Shown here in pieces: positions 6,531 to 14,197 of a stretch of DNA of 22,644 nucleotides. Position numbers and translations under genes: made by a program. How positions within the stretch are numbered: the stretch's first letter is position 1; every line of letters begins with the position of its first letter. The DNA is taken from NCBI GenBank assembly GCA_964516325.1, contig CAZFAP010000070.1, positions 1 to 22,644 on the forward strand, in the 5' to 3' direction. Under the pieces are notes generated by a model, which had not been told where the DNA came from, did no database searches, and saw nothing but the letters and a program-made list of their open reading frames with translations. The stretch is from CAZFAP01 sp964516325 (lineage in GTDB: Bacteria; Auribacterota; JABMQX01).

Positions 6531-7859
6531 TCAAACCTCCAGCTTCCAGGGCGCGCGGTATTTTCGCCCGACGAGATTGTTCGCTTCCGGGTCGTTTGGG
6601 ATGACTTCGTTCTTGGCGTCCCAATGAATTTTGCGTCCGACCCTGAAGGCGATATTGAGGAGATGCCCCGGCACGCTGGAGTAGTGCCCGTTCTCGATTT
6701 CGTTTGGCGGCTCTTTGCGGGCCTTGACCGCGTCAACAAAGGCTCGCTGGTGGAGTCCATCTCCCTCCACTCCGCCTTCGCGCACGTCCTCGATGACTTT
6801 CTTTCCGGCGACCGTCTCGCTGATGATGGCGTAGCCGCCGCGGTTCAGAATCATCGAGCCGTTGGTCCCATGGAATATCTTTGCGTTCCAGCGGTTCTCA
6901 TAGATATAGCTGTTTGCCCCGGTGAACCTGTACGAGACAATGAATCCGGGGTATTCGAGAATGCCGCTAAATGTATCCGGCAGTTCGCGGTTGTCATCAA
7001 TCATGAACTTCCCGCCGGAAGCCTGCGCTGCAACCGGTTTATCCTTGCCCATCGCCCAATGCACGATGTCATGGTGATGCACCGCCCAGTCGGATTGCCA
7101 TCCCCCGCCGTACTCCCAGAACCAGTAGTGATAAATGTAGCGGTTCGGGTTGTAGGCGACCTTCGGGGACGGCCCGAGCCAGAAATCCCAGTCCAGCTCC
7201 GGCGGCGGGCTGGAATCCGGCGGGCTGCCAAACCCCGGCAACTGCTGGTCCACATCCCATACCTCCACAAACCCAATCTTTCCGAGACGCCCCGATTTGA
7301 TGATTTCAACTGCTTTCTGGTAATGGGGCGAGCTTCTCTGCTGCGTCCCAATGCAGCCAATCCGGTTGTACTTCCTCGCTGCCTTGACGACGGCGCGTCC
7401 TTCTTGAATGGTCAGCGACAGAGGCTTCTCGACGTAAATGTCTTTCCCCGCCTGGCAGGCGTGAATTGCCGGAAGGGCGTGCCAATGCCCGTTGGTCGCG
7501 ACAACGACCGCGTCAATCTCCTTAATCTCAAGAAGCTTCCGAAAATCCGCGAATTCCTTCGCCTTCCCTTCTGAAACTCTGATTGCCTCGGCACGGTGCC
7601 GCGCGTTCACGTCGCTCACTGCCCGAATCTCGACGTCGGGATGGCTTTTGAAAAGGCTCATAAGGTGCCTTCCGCGTCCCCCGACGCCGATGAAACCCAT
7701 CACAACCTTGTCGCTCGGCGAGCCGGAAGCTGGCTTGGGGGCGGCGACTTCTGCGCTGTGCGCGGAACGACCGGCAAGCTCCGCAAGAGCCGCCGCAATA
7801 CCCGCCACTGTCAAGCCAGACTTCTCAATGAACTTTCTGCGTGTTAGCAAATCATTCAT
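6531..7859 (-). CDS. Gfo/Idh/MocA family oxidoreductase with twin-arginine signal
   Basis: A probable NAD(P)-dependent sugar or cyclitol dehydrogenase exported folded by the Tat system. With the start at 7859 the protein has 442 residues. The twin-arginine signal is TRRKFIEKSG at 6-15, followed by a hydrophobic Ala-rich core. The Rossmann motif GFIGVGGRG is at 55-63, the hallmark EKP at 144-146, and a catalytic-type HHHD at 261-264. The start is chosen because GGAGGG lies 8 nt upstream; an ATG at 7874 overlaps that ribosome binding site. Such proteins are highly expanded in Planctomycetes, Verrucomicrobia and Lentisphaerae, mostly with unknown substrates. It is monocistronic, ending at the terminator above. 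Confidence 0.9.
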   Translation of the reverse strand: MNDLLTRRKFIEKSGLTVAGIAAALAELAGRSAHSAEVAAPKPASGSPSDKVVMGFIGVGGRGRHLMSLFKSHPDVEIRAVSDVNARHRAEAIRVSEGKAKEFADFRKLLEIKEIDAVVVATNGHWHALPAIHACQAGKDIYVEKPLSLTIQEGRAVVKAARKYNRIGCIGTQQRSSPHYQKAVEIIKSGRLGKIGFVEVWDVDQQLPGFGSPPDSSPPPELDWDFWLGPSPKVAYNPNRYIYHYWFWEYGGGWQSDWAVHHHDIVHWAMGKDKPVAAQASGGKFMIDDNRELPDTFSGILEYPGFIVSYRFTGANSYIYENRWNAKIFHGTNGSMILNRGGYAIISETVAGKKVIEDVREGGVEGDGLHQRAFVDAVKARKEPPNEIENGHYSSVPGHLLNIAFRVGRKIHWDAKNEVIPNDPEANNLVGRKYRAPWKLEV

Positions 7860-8100
7860 GCCACAGCCCTCCATGAAATCGTGGTTCTAACGATAACAAC
7901 TGCATTTCTCATCTTCGTTCATTGCGCAATCCCAGCGTGTGGAATCCACCGTGGCTCGGGCCCCTTCCTGACGAGACCTCCATCCAGCCCACGCCGTCTG
8001 CGTAGAATATCACGACCCGCCCCTATCATCAAGGCAAGCCTGCCCTCATCGCTGGAACAGAGAGGGGAAGGTCTGTTTCGTCGCGGCGTCTTCCTGCTCC

Positions 8101-9318
8101 TCATTCGTAGGCAAGTGCCTCGCAGGGATCGAGCCTCGCCGCCTTGACCGCGGGGTACAGACCGAAGAAAAGCCCGGTTACCAGAGCAAACCCGAAGGAG
8201 ATGAGAACCGACTGCGGCGAGGTGATCGCAATCCACTTGTGTTCTGCCTGAGGAAGATGAACGGTCAGGAGCCTGCATATCCAGTTGCCCGCAGCGATCC
8301 CCAGACCTATTCCGATGATGCCGCCGGTAACGGTCAGAAGGAGCGATTCCCATACAAATTGCATCAGCACGTCGAGAGGATTCGCCCCGACCGCCTTTCT
8401 GATCCCGATTTCCCTGATCCGGTCGCTCACCGAAGCGAGCAGCACGTTCATGATTCCAATGCCAGCGATGACCAGCGAGATGAGGGCGATTGCCCCGAGA
8501 GCCTTCTGGAGCGTTTCGGTGACTTTCTTCAGTTTTTCCAAGAGCTCATCTTGAGCCCAAAGGCTGAAATCCACATTCCCCTTATGAAAAACCGTCATCA
8601 ATCGCGAGATTTCCTTTTTTGTCGCGTGCACGAGGTCCGAGCTGACTCCCTGAACGAGAATCTGCGACAAGCCCGCCCGGTCCTCCGACATCTCCCGGCT
8701 CACAGAAATCGGGATGAAGATGCAGATGTCCGGGTTGATGATTTTTGTCAGCCCCTTTCTCTCGACGACGCCCACGACGCGAAACGCCTGTCCGTTCAAG
8801 GGGATAAACTCACCGACGATGTCTTCCTTTTCGCGCAGCCGCTTCTGAACATCCGCCCCAAGAACGCACACCTTGGCGGATTCCTCAATGTCCCTCGCAC
8901 ACAGGAATCTCCCCTTGGACACCTTCAGGTTGGCGACCTCCGGGAGCTCCGCCGTCGTTCCATGTCCGAGGAACGGGTTAGCCCTACCGCCATACGGGAC
9001 TTTTACGACGACCAACTTCAAAGGGACGGCTGCCTTTGCCAGATGGCAATGCTCCTCCAGAAGTTCAACGTCTCTCAAGGTCAGGCCCGGGGTCTCTCTT
9101 GTCCTCAGCGACCTCATCGCGCTGTTCTCGATGACTATGAGATTCGATCCCATAGCCTCCACGCTGCGGACAATCTGCCGCTTTGTTCCTTCCCCGATGG
9201 AAATCATCACGACGAGCGTCCCGATGCCGATGACGACGCCAAGGATGCTCAGCAGCGAGCGCAGCCAGCTCGAAACCAGGCTTCGGATTCCGTTTCTCAC
9301 TCCGTCTAAGGCTTTCAT
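8101..9318 (-). CDS. MacB-type ABC transporter permease
   Basis: The membrane subunit of a tripartite efflux or lipoprotein-type mechanotransmission transporter. Its 405 residues have the MacB layout: a transmembrane helix at about 20-41, a large periplasmic domain (45-270), then three helices (about 275-297, 320-345, 369-390) of the FtsX domain. SDRIREIGIRKAVGA at 298-312 is the conserved coupling segment facing the ATPase. The start ATG overlaps the ATPase stop by 4 nt, indicating translational coupling. It is the last gene of the operon. The ATPase is a separate polypeptide, unlike E. coli MacB where both are fused. The substrate cannot be told from sequence. Confidence 0.93.
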   Translation of the reverse strand: MKALDGVRNGIRSLVSSWLRSLLSILGVVIGIGTLVVMISIGEGTKRQIVRSVEAMGSNLIVIENSAMRSLRTRETPGLTLRDVELLEEHCHLAKAAVPLKLVVVKVPYGGRANPFLGHGTTAELPEVANLKVSKGRFLCARDIEESAKVCVLGADVQKRLREKEDIVGEFIPLNGQAFRVVGVVERKGLTKIINPDICIFIPISVSREMSEDRAGLSQILVQGVSSDLVHATKKEISRLMTVFHKGNVDFSLWAQDELLEKLKKVTETLQKALGAIALISLVIAGIGIMNVLLASVSDRIREIGIRKAVGANPLDVLMQFVWESLLLTVTGGIIGIGLGIAAGNWICRLLTVHLPQAEHKWIAITSPQSVLISFGFALVTGLFFGLYPAVKAARLDPCEALAYE

Positions 9319-10040
9319 GCCACGACAACTCCGTCCTGAAGCTTCACGATTCGGGGCATTCGTTCCACAATCGCCTGCTCGTGCGTTACGATGACCACGG
9401 TCTTTCCCAGACGATTCAAGTCCATCAGCGTCTTGAGGACGCCCGCGCCCGACTCGGAATCGAGGTTTCCCGTTGGCTCGTCAGCGAGAATGACCGACGG
9501 ATTTGTCACGAGCGCCCTCGCAATGGCGACCCTTTGCTGCTCGCCGCCCGACAACTCCGCCGGTCGGTGATGACACCGCTGCGAAAGACCGACCTTATCG
9601 AGTGCTTCCTGTGCCATCTTCTTCCTCAGATGCAGCGGCGTCCCGTTGTAAACGAGGGGCAATTGGACATTCTCCATCGCCGAAAGTCTCGGAAGAAGAT
9701 TGAACGCTTGAAAGACAAAGCCGAAGTTCCTGTTACGGAGGGCTGCGAGCTGAAATTCGTTCAAGCTCTCGACGGGTCGCCCCATTAGAACGTACCGTCC
9801 GCTCGTCGGCTTCAGGAGACAGCCAATGATGTGCAGGAGAGTGCTTTTCCCCGAACCGGATGGACCGGTGATGCCGAGGAGTTCTCCTTCGCTCACGGAG
9901 AGGCTCGCGTCGTTCAATGCACGAACCGCAACAAACCTCCCTCTTCTCGCGGCGCCGAGGCGACGAGGCCCTGCCGCGTGCCCCACGCTGAAGACCTTGC
10001 TGATATTCTCGAGTTGTATCGCCGGTGAGTTCTTTTCCAT
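9315..10040 (-). CDS. ABC transporter ATP-binding protein (MacB/LolD type)
   Basis: The cytoplasmic ATPase partner of the downstream permease, 241 residues. Walker A GPSGSGKST is at 59-67, the Q-loop glutamine at 111, the signature LSGGEQQR at 163-170, Walker B VILADEP at 183-189, and the switch histidine at 220. An unusual Gly/Ala/Arg-rich stretch of about 18 residues (20-38, GHAAGPRRLGAARRGR) separates the first two strands, where relatives have only a few residues. It is preceded by a 98-nt gap after the adaptor gene, whereas the other two junctions of the operon overlap by 4 nt. Confidence 0.95.
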   Translation of the reverse strand: MEKNSPAIQLENISKVFSVGHAAGPRRLGAARRGRFVAVRALNDASLSVSEGELLGITGPSGSGKSTLLHIIGCLLKPTSGRYVLMGRPVESLNEFQLAALRNRNFGFVFQAFNLLPRLSAMENVQLPLVYNGTPLHLRKKMAQEALDKVGLSQRCHHRPAELSGGEQQRVAIARALVTNPSVILADEPTGNLDSESGAGVLKTLMDLNRLGKTVVIVTHEQAIVERMPRIVKLQDGVVVA

Positions 10041-10138
10041 TCTCTGATCGAGGGCTTTCCTTGCCCGGACACCGTCAAGCTGCCGGACGGTTGTGACCGG
10101 GCGAGGCCATTTTCATCCGCGTCTTTGCGCGAGCCTCC

Positions 10139-11209
10139 TCAGTCTTGTTTTGCGGCATCCCACCGAATGACGTCGCCTTCCTTAAGCCCGCCTGTGACCT
10201 CGTAGAAGCTGTCGTTCGAGATGCCAACCTCGATTGAAACCCGTTCCACCTTCTTTCCCTCAACTCTCTTGACCCAGTGGCGTCCGCCCTCTACCTCAAC
10301 ATATTCAACGGGCACGGCAAGCACATTGCCCTTCTTCTCGACGATAATTCGGAAATCAACGCTCAGGCCCTCGTTCACTTCCGTCGGCGGCTTTTCAAAG
10401 TCGAGATGGATTTCGTACTTGCCGCCCTCGGGGCCCGCGCTGGGTGTCAGCGAAAGATACGTCACCTTCGCGGGGAGAATTCCTTTCTTCCCGCGATAGA
10501 CCGGAGCCTGCTCTCCTTCGCGGACCCTGCTCCGGTCGCTTTCGAGGACGGTGCCGTGCACCGCCAGGCTGGTCAGGTCTCCAACCAGGAATAGCGGCGT
10601 CCCTTCGGGATACACCTTGTCGGGGTCGAGTTTGATCTCATTTCGTTTCAGATGGCTCTTCAAAACGCTTCCTTCGAGCGGGGACGTCACGGTCAGCGCC
10701 TTTGCCTTTTCTTCCTTTGGCTTGAGGTCCGCCTTCGCCTGGTCCAACTCCAGCTTCTTGGCTTCCAGTTCGTTGAAAAGCTTTTCCAACTCGTTCTTAC
10801 TCGGGACGCCATGCTCCTTGTGTGTCTTTTCCTTGTCCCGGTAATCTCGCTCGAGGCTGTCGTAATAGCGCTGCTTTATCTCAACGCTCTTACTCGCCTG
10901 TTCCTGGTCTTTCTCGACCTGCTCGTTGAAGATTTTGCACAGAATCTGCCCCGACTTCACTGTATTCCCCTCCTCACCGAGAAGGTCATCCGCCCGAATC
11001 TTCCCCGCGACCCGGGAAACGAGTTCGGCCCTTCTTGAGCATCGCAGCACACCGGAGCCATAGACGGACTGCTCGATGTCCATCCTTTTGACCGTGTAAA
11101 TCTTCGGAGCAACCCTGTCCGGCTCGCGCTCCTTCAAGATAGACTTAGCCGCAAAAACGACGACCGCAGCCAGAACAAGAAAAACTACAATTTTGAGGGC
11201 GACGTTCAT
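10139..11209 (-). CDS. Periplasmic adaptor of the efflux complex (MacA/HlyD-like)
   Basis: The membrane fusion protein bridging permease and outer-membrane channel. It has 356 residues with an N-terminal anchor helix (about 5-21) and no lipobox. A barrel-sandwich half follows (about 45-95, including GEEGNTVKSGQIL), then a long charged coiled-coil hairpin (about 96-170), the returning half (TVTSPLEGSVL at 173-183), and a beta-barrel and membrane-proximal region. The C-terminus GGLKEGDVIRW is typical of this family. The ATG overlaps the stop of the channel gene by 4 nt (ATGA) and has GGGGAGAAG directly upstream. Confidence 0.9.
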   Translation of the reverse strand: MNVALKIVVFLVLAAVVVFAAKSILKEREPDRVAPKIYTVKRMDIEQSVYGSGVLRCSRRAELVSRVAGKIRADDLLGEEGNTVKSGQILCKIFNEQVEKDQEQASKSVEIKQRYYDSLERDYRDKEKTHKEHGVPSKNELEKLFNELEAKKLELDQAKADLKPKEEKAKALTVTSPLEGSVLKSHLKRNEIKLDPDKVYPEGTPLFLVGDLTSLAVHGTVLESDRSRVREGEQAPVYRGKKGILPAKVTYLSLTPSAGPEGGKYEIHLDFEKPPTEVNEGLSVDFRIIVEKKGNVLAVPVEYVEVEGGRHWVKRVEGKKVERVSIEVGISNDSFYEVTGGLKEGDVIRWDAAKQD

Positions 11210-12540
11210 TTCTTCTCCCCATCCGATTTTGTGCGGGAATTCTTTATCTCATCCATGGAAGCGACGCCAACGCTTTTCAAAAGCTTCGCCCGTGCGAGCA
11301 GAGCATCCAGGCGAAGACCTTCAATCCGCTGAAGCGATTGCACGTACTGCAGCCGAATCCGAGCCATCTCCAGTTCGTCAATGCTCCCCTTCTCGTACTG
11401 GCTCGTAGCTATTCTGAAGTCCGTTTCGACCTTTTGGTGCCTGACTTCGGCAATGCGCAACAGCTCAAGCTGATTGGATACGCCCATGTGGCTGTCGGTT
11501 ACCTCCTGTTTCATCTGGTCCTGGGCTTGCCAGAGCTGAATCTCGGCCCTTTTCACCGCCGACTTGGCATCCTCGATCCTCGACTTCCTATCTCCGGCGT
11601 CGTAAAGAGGATAACTCACGATCACGCCAACGCGAAACCCGAATTCGTCCGGCTCCGCCAGAGGAGCGAAGGCGTAATCCGTCCCCGTTAAGAAGCGAAC
11701 GCTCGGCAGTCGCTTTAGTTTGGCGTATTTCTGCCCCATAACTGCCATGTTGAGGTTGGCTTTGGCAATCAGCACATTGGGTTGGCGATCCAGGCCCGTC
11801 CGCACGGCGTCTTGCATCGGAACCTCCAGCCTCCACGTTATTCCCCGAGGAAGGTCCTCGATGTCCTTGATGTCCTCGTCCCGGGTGAGGAGTCCCAAAT
11901 TCAGCATTGCCTTTTGGAATTCCTGTTCCGCGCGGGTCAGCGACAGCCTCGACTCAAACACCGCCGCTTCCGCGCTCCCCAGCTCCGATTGGGTCCTTCT
12001 TCCCTGTTCAAACTCCGAGCGCATGATCCCAAGCTGCATTTCGTCGAGCTTCAGACTGTGCTCTGTCACCTCGAGCTGTCGCTTGGCTTTTAGGGCATCA
12101 TAGAACAAGGACGTGGCGTTGTAAATCAGATCGAGGATCGTCTGATGCCGTGTATATTGAGCAGAAGCCAGATTTGCCCAGCCCTGCGCGACCGCCTGCA
12201 TTATCGCGCCGTCCTGGTAGAAGTCCCAATCCAACGTGAGGTAATTCCCCAAATTATTGCTCCCCCACTCGTCGGTCTCAAACAGGTCGCCGCTGAACCA
12301 CCCCTGCACCCCCATCCGGGGAAGCCGCCGGCGCTTGGCGTCGCGCAACGCTCTCCCCGCCTGCGCCAACTGCTCATTGGCAAGAGCGATCTTGAACGAG
12401 TTCTTCAGCGTCAGGTCCAAAACCCGCTCGAAGCTCACCGGCGCCGCGGTCGGTTCCTCGGCGTTGACCGACACGGCAAAAAGAGTCATCCCAATCGCGC
12501 TAATCAGGCGCGTCAGCCTGAGCAACATTCCTCTCCTCAT
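11206..12540 (-). CDS. TolC-family outer membrane efflux channel
   Basis: The first gene of the four-gene efflux operon. It encodes a 444-residue OEP-family protein that forms the outer-membrane duct. A signal peptide covers about residues 1-27, ending VSVNA before EEP. Two long heptad-rich halves follow, with repeated elements such as FERVLDLTLKNSFKIALANE and later DRQPNVLIAKANLNMA, typical of TolC internal repeats. The start at 12540 is chosen over an in-frame ATG at 12627 because the upstream extension would precede the signal peptide and is translated leader; AAGGA lies 9 nt before it. Its leader contains a GC-rich hairpin at 12590-12605. Confidence 0.92.
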   Translation of the reverse strand: MRRGMLLRLTRLISAIGMTLFAVSVNAEEPTAAPVSFERVLDLTLKNSFKIALANEQLAQAGRALRDAKRRRLPRMGVQGWFSGDLFETDEWGSNNLGNYLTLDWDFYQDGAIMQAVAQGWANLASAQYTRHQTILDLIYNATSLFYDALKAKRQLEVTEHSLKLDEMQLGIMRSEFEQGRRTQSELGSAEAAVFESRLSLTRAEQEFQKAMLNLGLLTRDEDIKDIEDLPRGITWRLEVPMQDAVRTGLDRQPNVLIAKANLNMAVMGQKYAKLKRLPSVRFLTGTDYAFAPLAEPDEFGFRVGVIVSYPLYDAGDRKSRIEDAKSAVKRAEIQLWQAQDQMKQEVTDSHMGVSNQLELLRIAEVRHQKVETDFRIATSQYEKGSIDELEMARIRLQYVQSLQRIEGLRLDALLARAKLLKSVGVASMDEIKNSRTKSDGEKK

Positions 12541-12589
12541 TTCTTTCGTTCCTTGCCTGATGTGAGAAATGAAATTGAAGAAGGGGCCT

Positions 12590-12605
12590 CCTGCGGCCCC
12601 GCAGG
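12590..12605 (-). promoter_or_regulatory. GC-rich hairpin in the leader of the efflux operon
   Basis: CCTGCGG and CCGCAGG face each other around CC, giving up to 7 bp of stem (more realistically 6 bp with a 4-nt loop). It is about 50 nt upstream of the channel gene start. On the minus strand it is followed by AGGCCCCTTCTTC, a weak pyrimidine tract, so attenuation is possible but unproven. Confidence 0.35.
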
Positions 12606-12620
12606 GTCCTTGGAATGGCG

Positions 12621-12649
12621 TTGCCAATGTTCAAGTGTATCACTATAAT
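12621..12649 (+). promoter_or_regulatory. Near-consensus sigma-70 promoter for the four-cysteine small protein
   Basis: TTGCCA (12621-12626), a 17-bp spacer, and a perfect TATAAT (12644-12649). This is the best promoter in the window. Initiation would be near 12656, leaving an approximately 80-nt leader before the ATG at 12737. On the opposite strand the same AT-rich core contains TATAGT, which could be the -10 of the divergent efflux operon, although I see no good -35 for it. Confidence 0.75.
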
Positions 12650-12736
12650 GGACGGCAATTGGCGGAGATTTATTTCCCAGGGTTTTCATGCAGGTAGGAG
12701 TTTCGTTCATTCTCTAACACTGGCAGGGTGGGGTCT

Positions 12737-12892
12737 ATGGTTCAGGTTGAAATCCAAGACGGTCTTCTTGATTGTCCAAAGTTCGGAGTCATCGGCGAAC
12801 TGAGGTGTCTCGCCTCCTGCAAATGGTACGTGTCCAAGGACGAGAACCGAACTCAATGCAAGTCTGACGAGGACACTGAGAAAGAAGAGTAG
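12737..12892 (+). CDS. Small four-cysteine acidic protein (51 aa), unknown function
   Basis: An unannotated short gene behind the near-consensus promoter. The ATG is preceded by AGGGTGGGG, and the gene ends in TAG. The protein begins MVQVEIQDGLLDCPKFGVIG, continues ELRCLASCKWYVSKDENRTQ, and ends in a highly acidic tail, EDTEKEE. Cysteines are at 13, 24, 28 and 41 (spacing C-x10-C-x3-C-x12-C), suggesting metal binding or disulfides. There is no signal peptide or membrane helix, so it is probably cytosolic. I do not recognise a named family. It is flanked by the divergent efflux operon and a convergent membrane-protein gene. Promoter quality, ribosome binding site and a non-random protein together argue that it is real. 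Confidence 0.75.
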   Translation: MVQVEIQDGLLDCPKFGVIGELRCLASCKWYVSKDENRTQCKSDEDTEKEE

Positions 12893-12982
12893 GCGGAGAC
12901 CGCGCGGAGCGTCCAGTCCCTCGTCAAGAAAACCGTGGCTTCGACGCACGGGCTCACACGCACGAGGCTGACGTCTTCTGTC

Positions 12983-13798
12983 CTATTTCCTCGCGGAGAA
13001 GAAATCCCTGATCAAGTGGCCGAAAGCCGTTATGGCGATAATCTCTCCCAGCAGAAGCAGCCACCACGGGTAAAACGTCGGCATGTTCCCGGCGAGCACG
13101 TTGCCGCAGTTCCACACAAACGACCCGAGAATCATCACGGCTGCGACTCCTTCAATGATCCAGAACCGCAGGTCAGGTTTGATTCGGGCGCCGCGTCGTT
13201 CCGCCAAGACGAGCATCACCGCGAACAACGTCATCGTCGCCGCCACGACCATCGGGGCATAGACGGGACCTGTCCACGGAGCGGGTATCAGGAACAGTAT
13301 GTCCCACGTTCCCAAGGACGCCGGGAAGGGTGGAAAGTGCGTCAACCCCGTGATTACCCTCAGCCAAAAGTAGTAAAGAATATCCCAAATCCCGAAGAGA
13401 AAGAGAAACGACGCCACTCGCTGAACCCTCGTCCGCCCTGCCGCGGCGGCACATCCCCAGAGCATCACTATCGTCGAGAATTCTCTCCCCAGCTCCACTC
13501 CGACCAGCGATCTGCATCGTTTCTGCACAACGAGAAGGAGTGGGAACTTGAACCCCTCGGGATAGAGTATCTCCCAGAGGTAAACCACGCACGCCGCCTC
13601 GACGTACGCCATTCCGAAAGCAAAGAAGGCGAGTGTGAGGAACCGCCGCACGCCGAAAACCTGCGACGCGACTCTGTAAGGACTTTGAGAGCCGCCCGGG
13701 CGGCGAAAGACCTTTCCGAATGGGAACATCCTCGCCCAAAAGCCGCGCGCCTTTCGCGGCGCCGCTTTATCCTGGTTGTTCATTTCAGGATTCTTCAT
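12983..13798 (-). CDS. Six-helix membrane protein of unknown function
   Basis: A 271-residue protein with a basic N-terminal tail (1-50) and about six predicted membrane helices (52-74, 104-122, 127-147, 178-199, 213-233, 242-263). Strongly patterned segments include AYVEAACVVYLWEILYPEGF, GIWDILYYFWLRV and GTWDILFLIPAPWTGPVYAP. The two WDI repeats and the invariant-looking Glu, Tyr and Trp residues recall a conserved uncharacterised membrane family I have seen in diverse bacteria, but I cannot name it. No function can be assigned. The start is uncertain: ATG 13798 and ATG 13783 both lack a good Shine-Dalgarno. It converges with the four-cysteine gene. Confidence 0.8.
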   Translation of the reverse strand: MKNPEMNNQDKAAPRKARGFWARMFPFGKVFRRPGGSQSPYRVASQVFGVRRFLTLAFFAFGMAYVEAACVVYLWEILYPEGFKFPLLLVVQKRCRSLVGVELGREFSTIVMLWGCAAAAGRTRVQRVASFLFLFGIWDILYYFWLRVITGLTHFPPFPASLGTWDILFLIPAPWTGPVYAPMVVAATMTLFAVMLVLAERRGARIKPDLRFWIIEGVAAVMILGSFVWNCGNVLAGNMPTFYPWWLLLLGEIIAITAFGHLIRDFFSARK

Positions 13799-14197
13799 GC
13801 GTCATTAACCGAGCTTTGTCATGGGGCAACCTTCTCGGGCAACGCCCAGGCGATGACAAGATTCTGCGCCTCAGTTACTCGGTGGTGGACCTGAATTTAG
13901 TCGAAACCGGGTCCCTAGTCAACGCCCCCCGCCGAACTTTCGCGAGTGAAACCCATCCTGCCCTCTGGGTTCTCCGCGTGCTCTGCGGTTACTCCCCCCG
14001 AAGACTGCGCTCAGAGGCCGGCGGTTTTTGATTGAATTTCGCCGTCGCCGGATATACGGTTCTGTGTGGCGGCCGGTTCTTTCGAGACGTTCAAGCGGGC
14101 GGTCCGTTTGGACGTTGAAGCTGTGTAATCTCGTGAAACGAACACGGTGAGGCTAGGCGCCTGAGTCAATTCTGGCGTCGGGCGGAACATCGAGCTT
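13799..14197. other. Divergent intergenic region with repeat copy C
   Basis: The 399-bp gap lies between the divergent unknown membrane gene and the CPBP protease gene. It contains a repeat island (13955-14016) and CCCCCCGCCGAAC at 13925-13937, which may be a decayed version of the CCCGCC-GAA-GGCGGG hairpin. The TTGATT around 14029 with ATATAC about 18 bp later is a weak promoter candidate for the downstream plus-strand genes. No gene is seen. Confidence 0.5.
13955..14016 (+). repeat. Mosaic intergenic repeat, copy C
   Basis: Three consecutive 9-bp units, CTCTGGGTT, CTCCGCGTG and CTCTGCGGT (13963-13989), are followed by TACTCCCCCCG and AAGACTGCGCTCAGAGG. The order of units, C-run and tail parallels copy A. 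The last unit is identical to the last unit of copy A and of the inverted copy at 1964-1991. Confidence 0.6.

Noticed and set aside
6483..7574. 363-codon plus-strand frame opposite the Gfo/Idh/MocA gene
   Set aside because: It is a shadow of a clear, motif-rich gene on the other strand; GC-rich codon use keeps the antisense frame open.
8239..9309. 356-codon plus-strand frame opposite the permease gene
   Set aside because: His/Arg/Asp-rich shadow of the MacB-type permease; no domain pattern.
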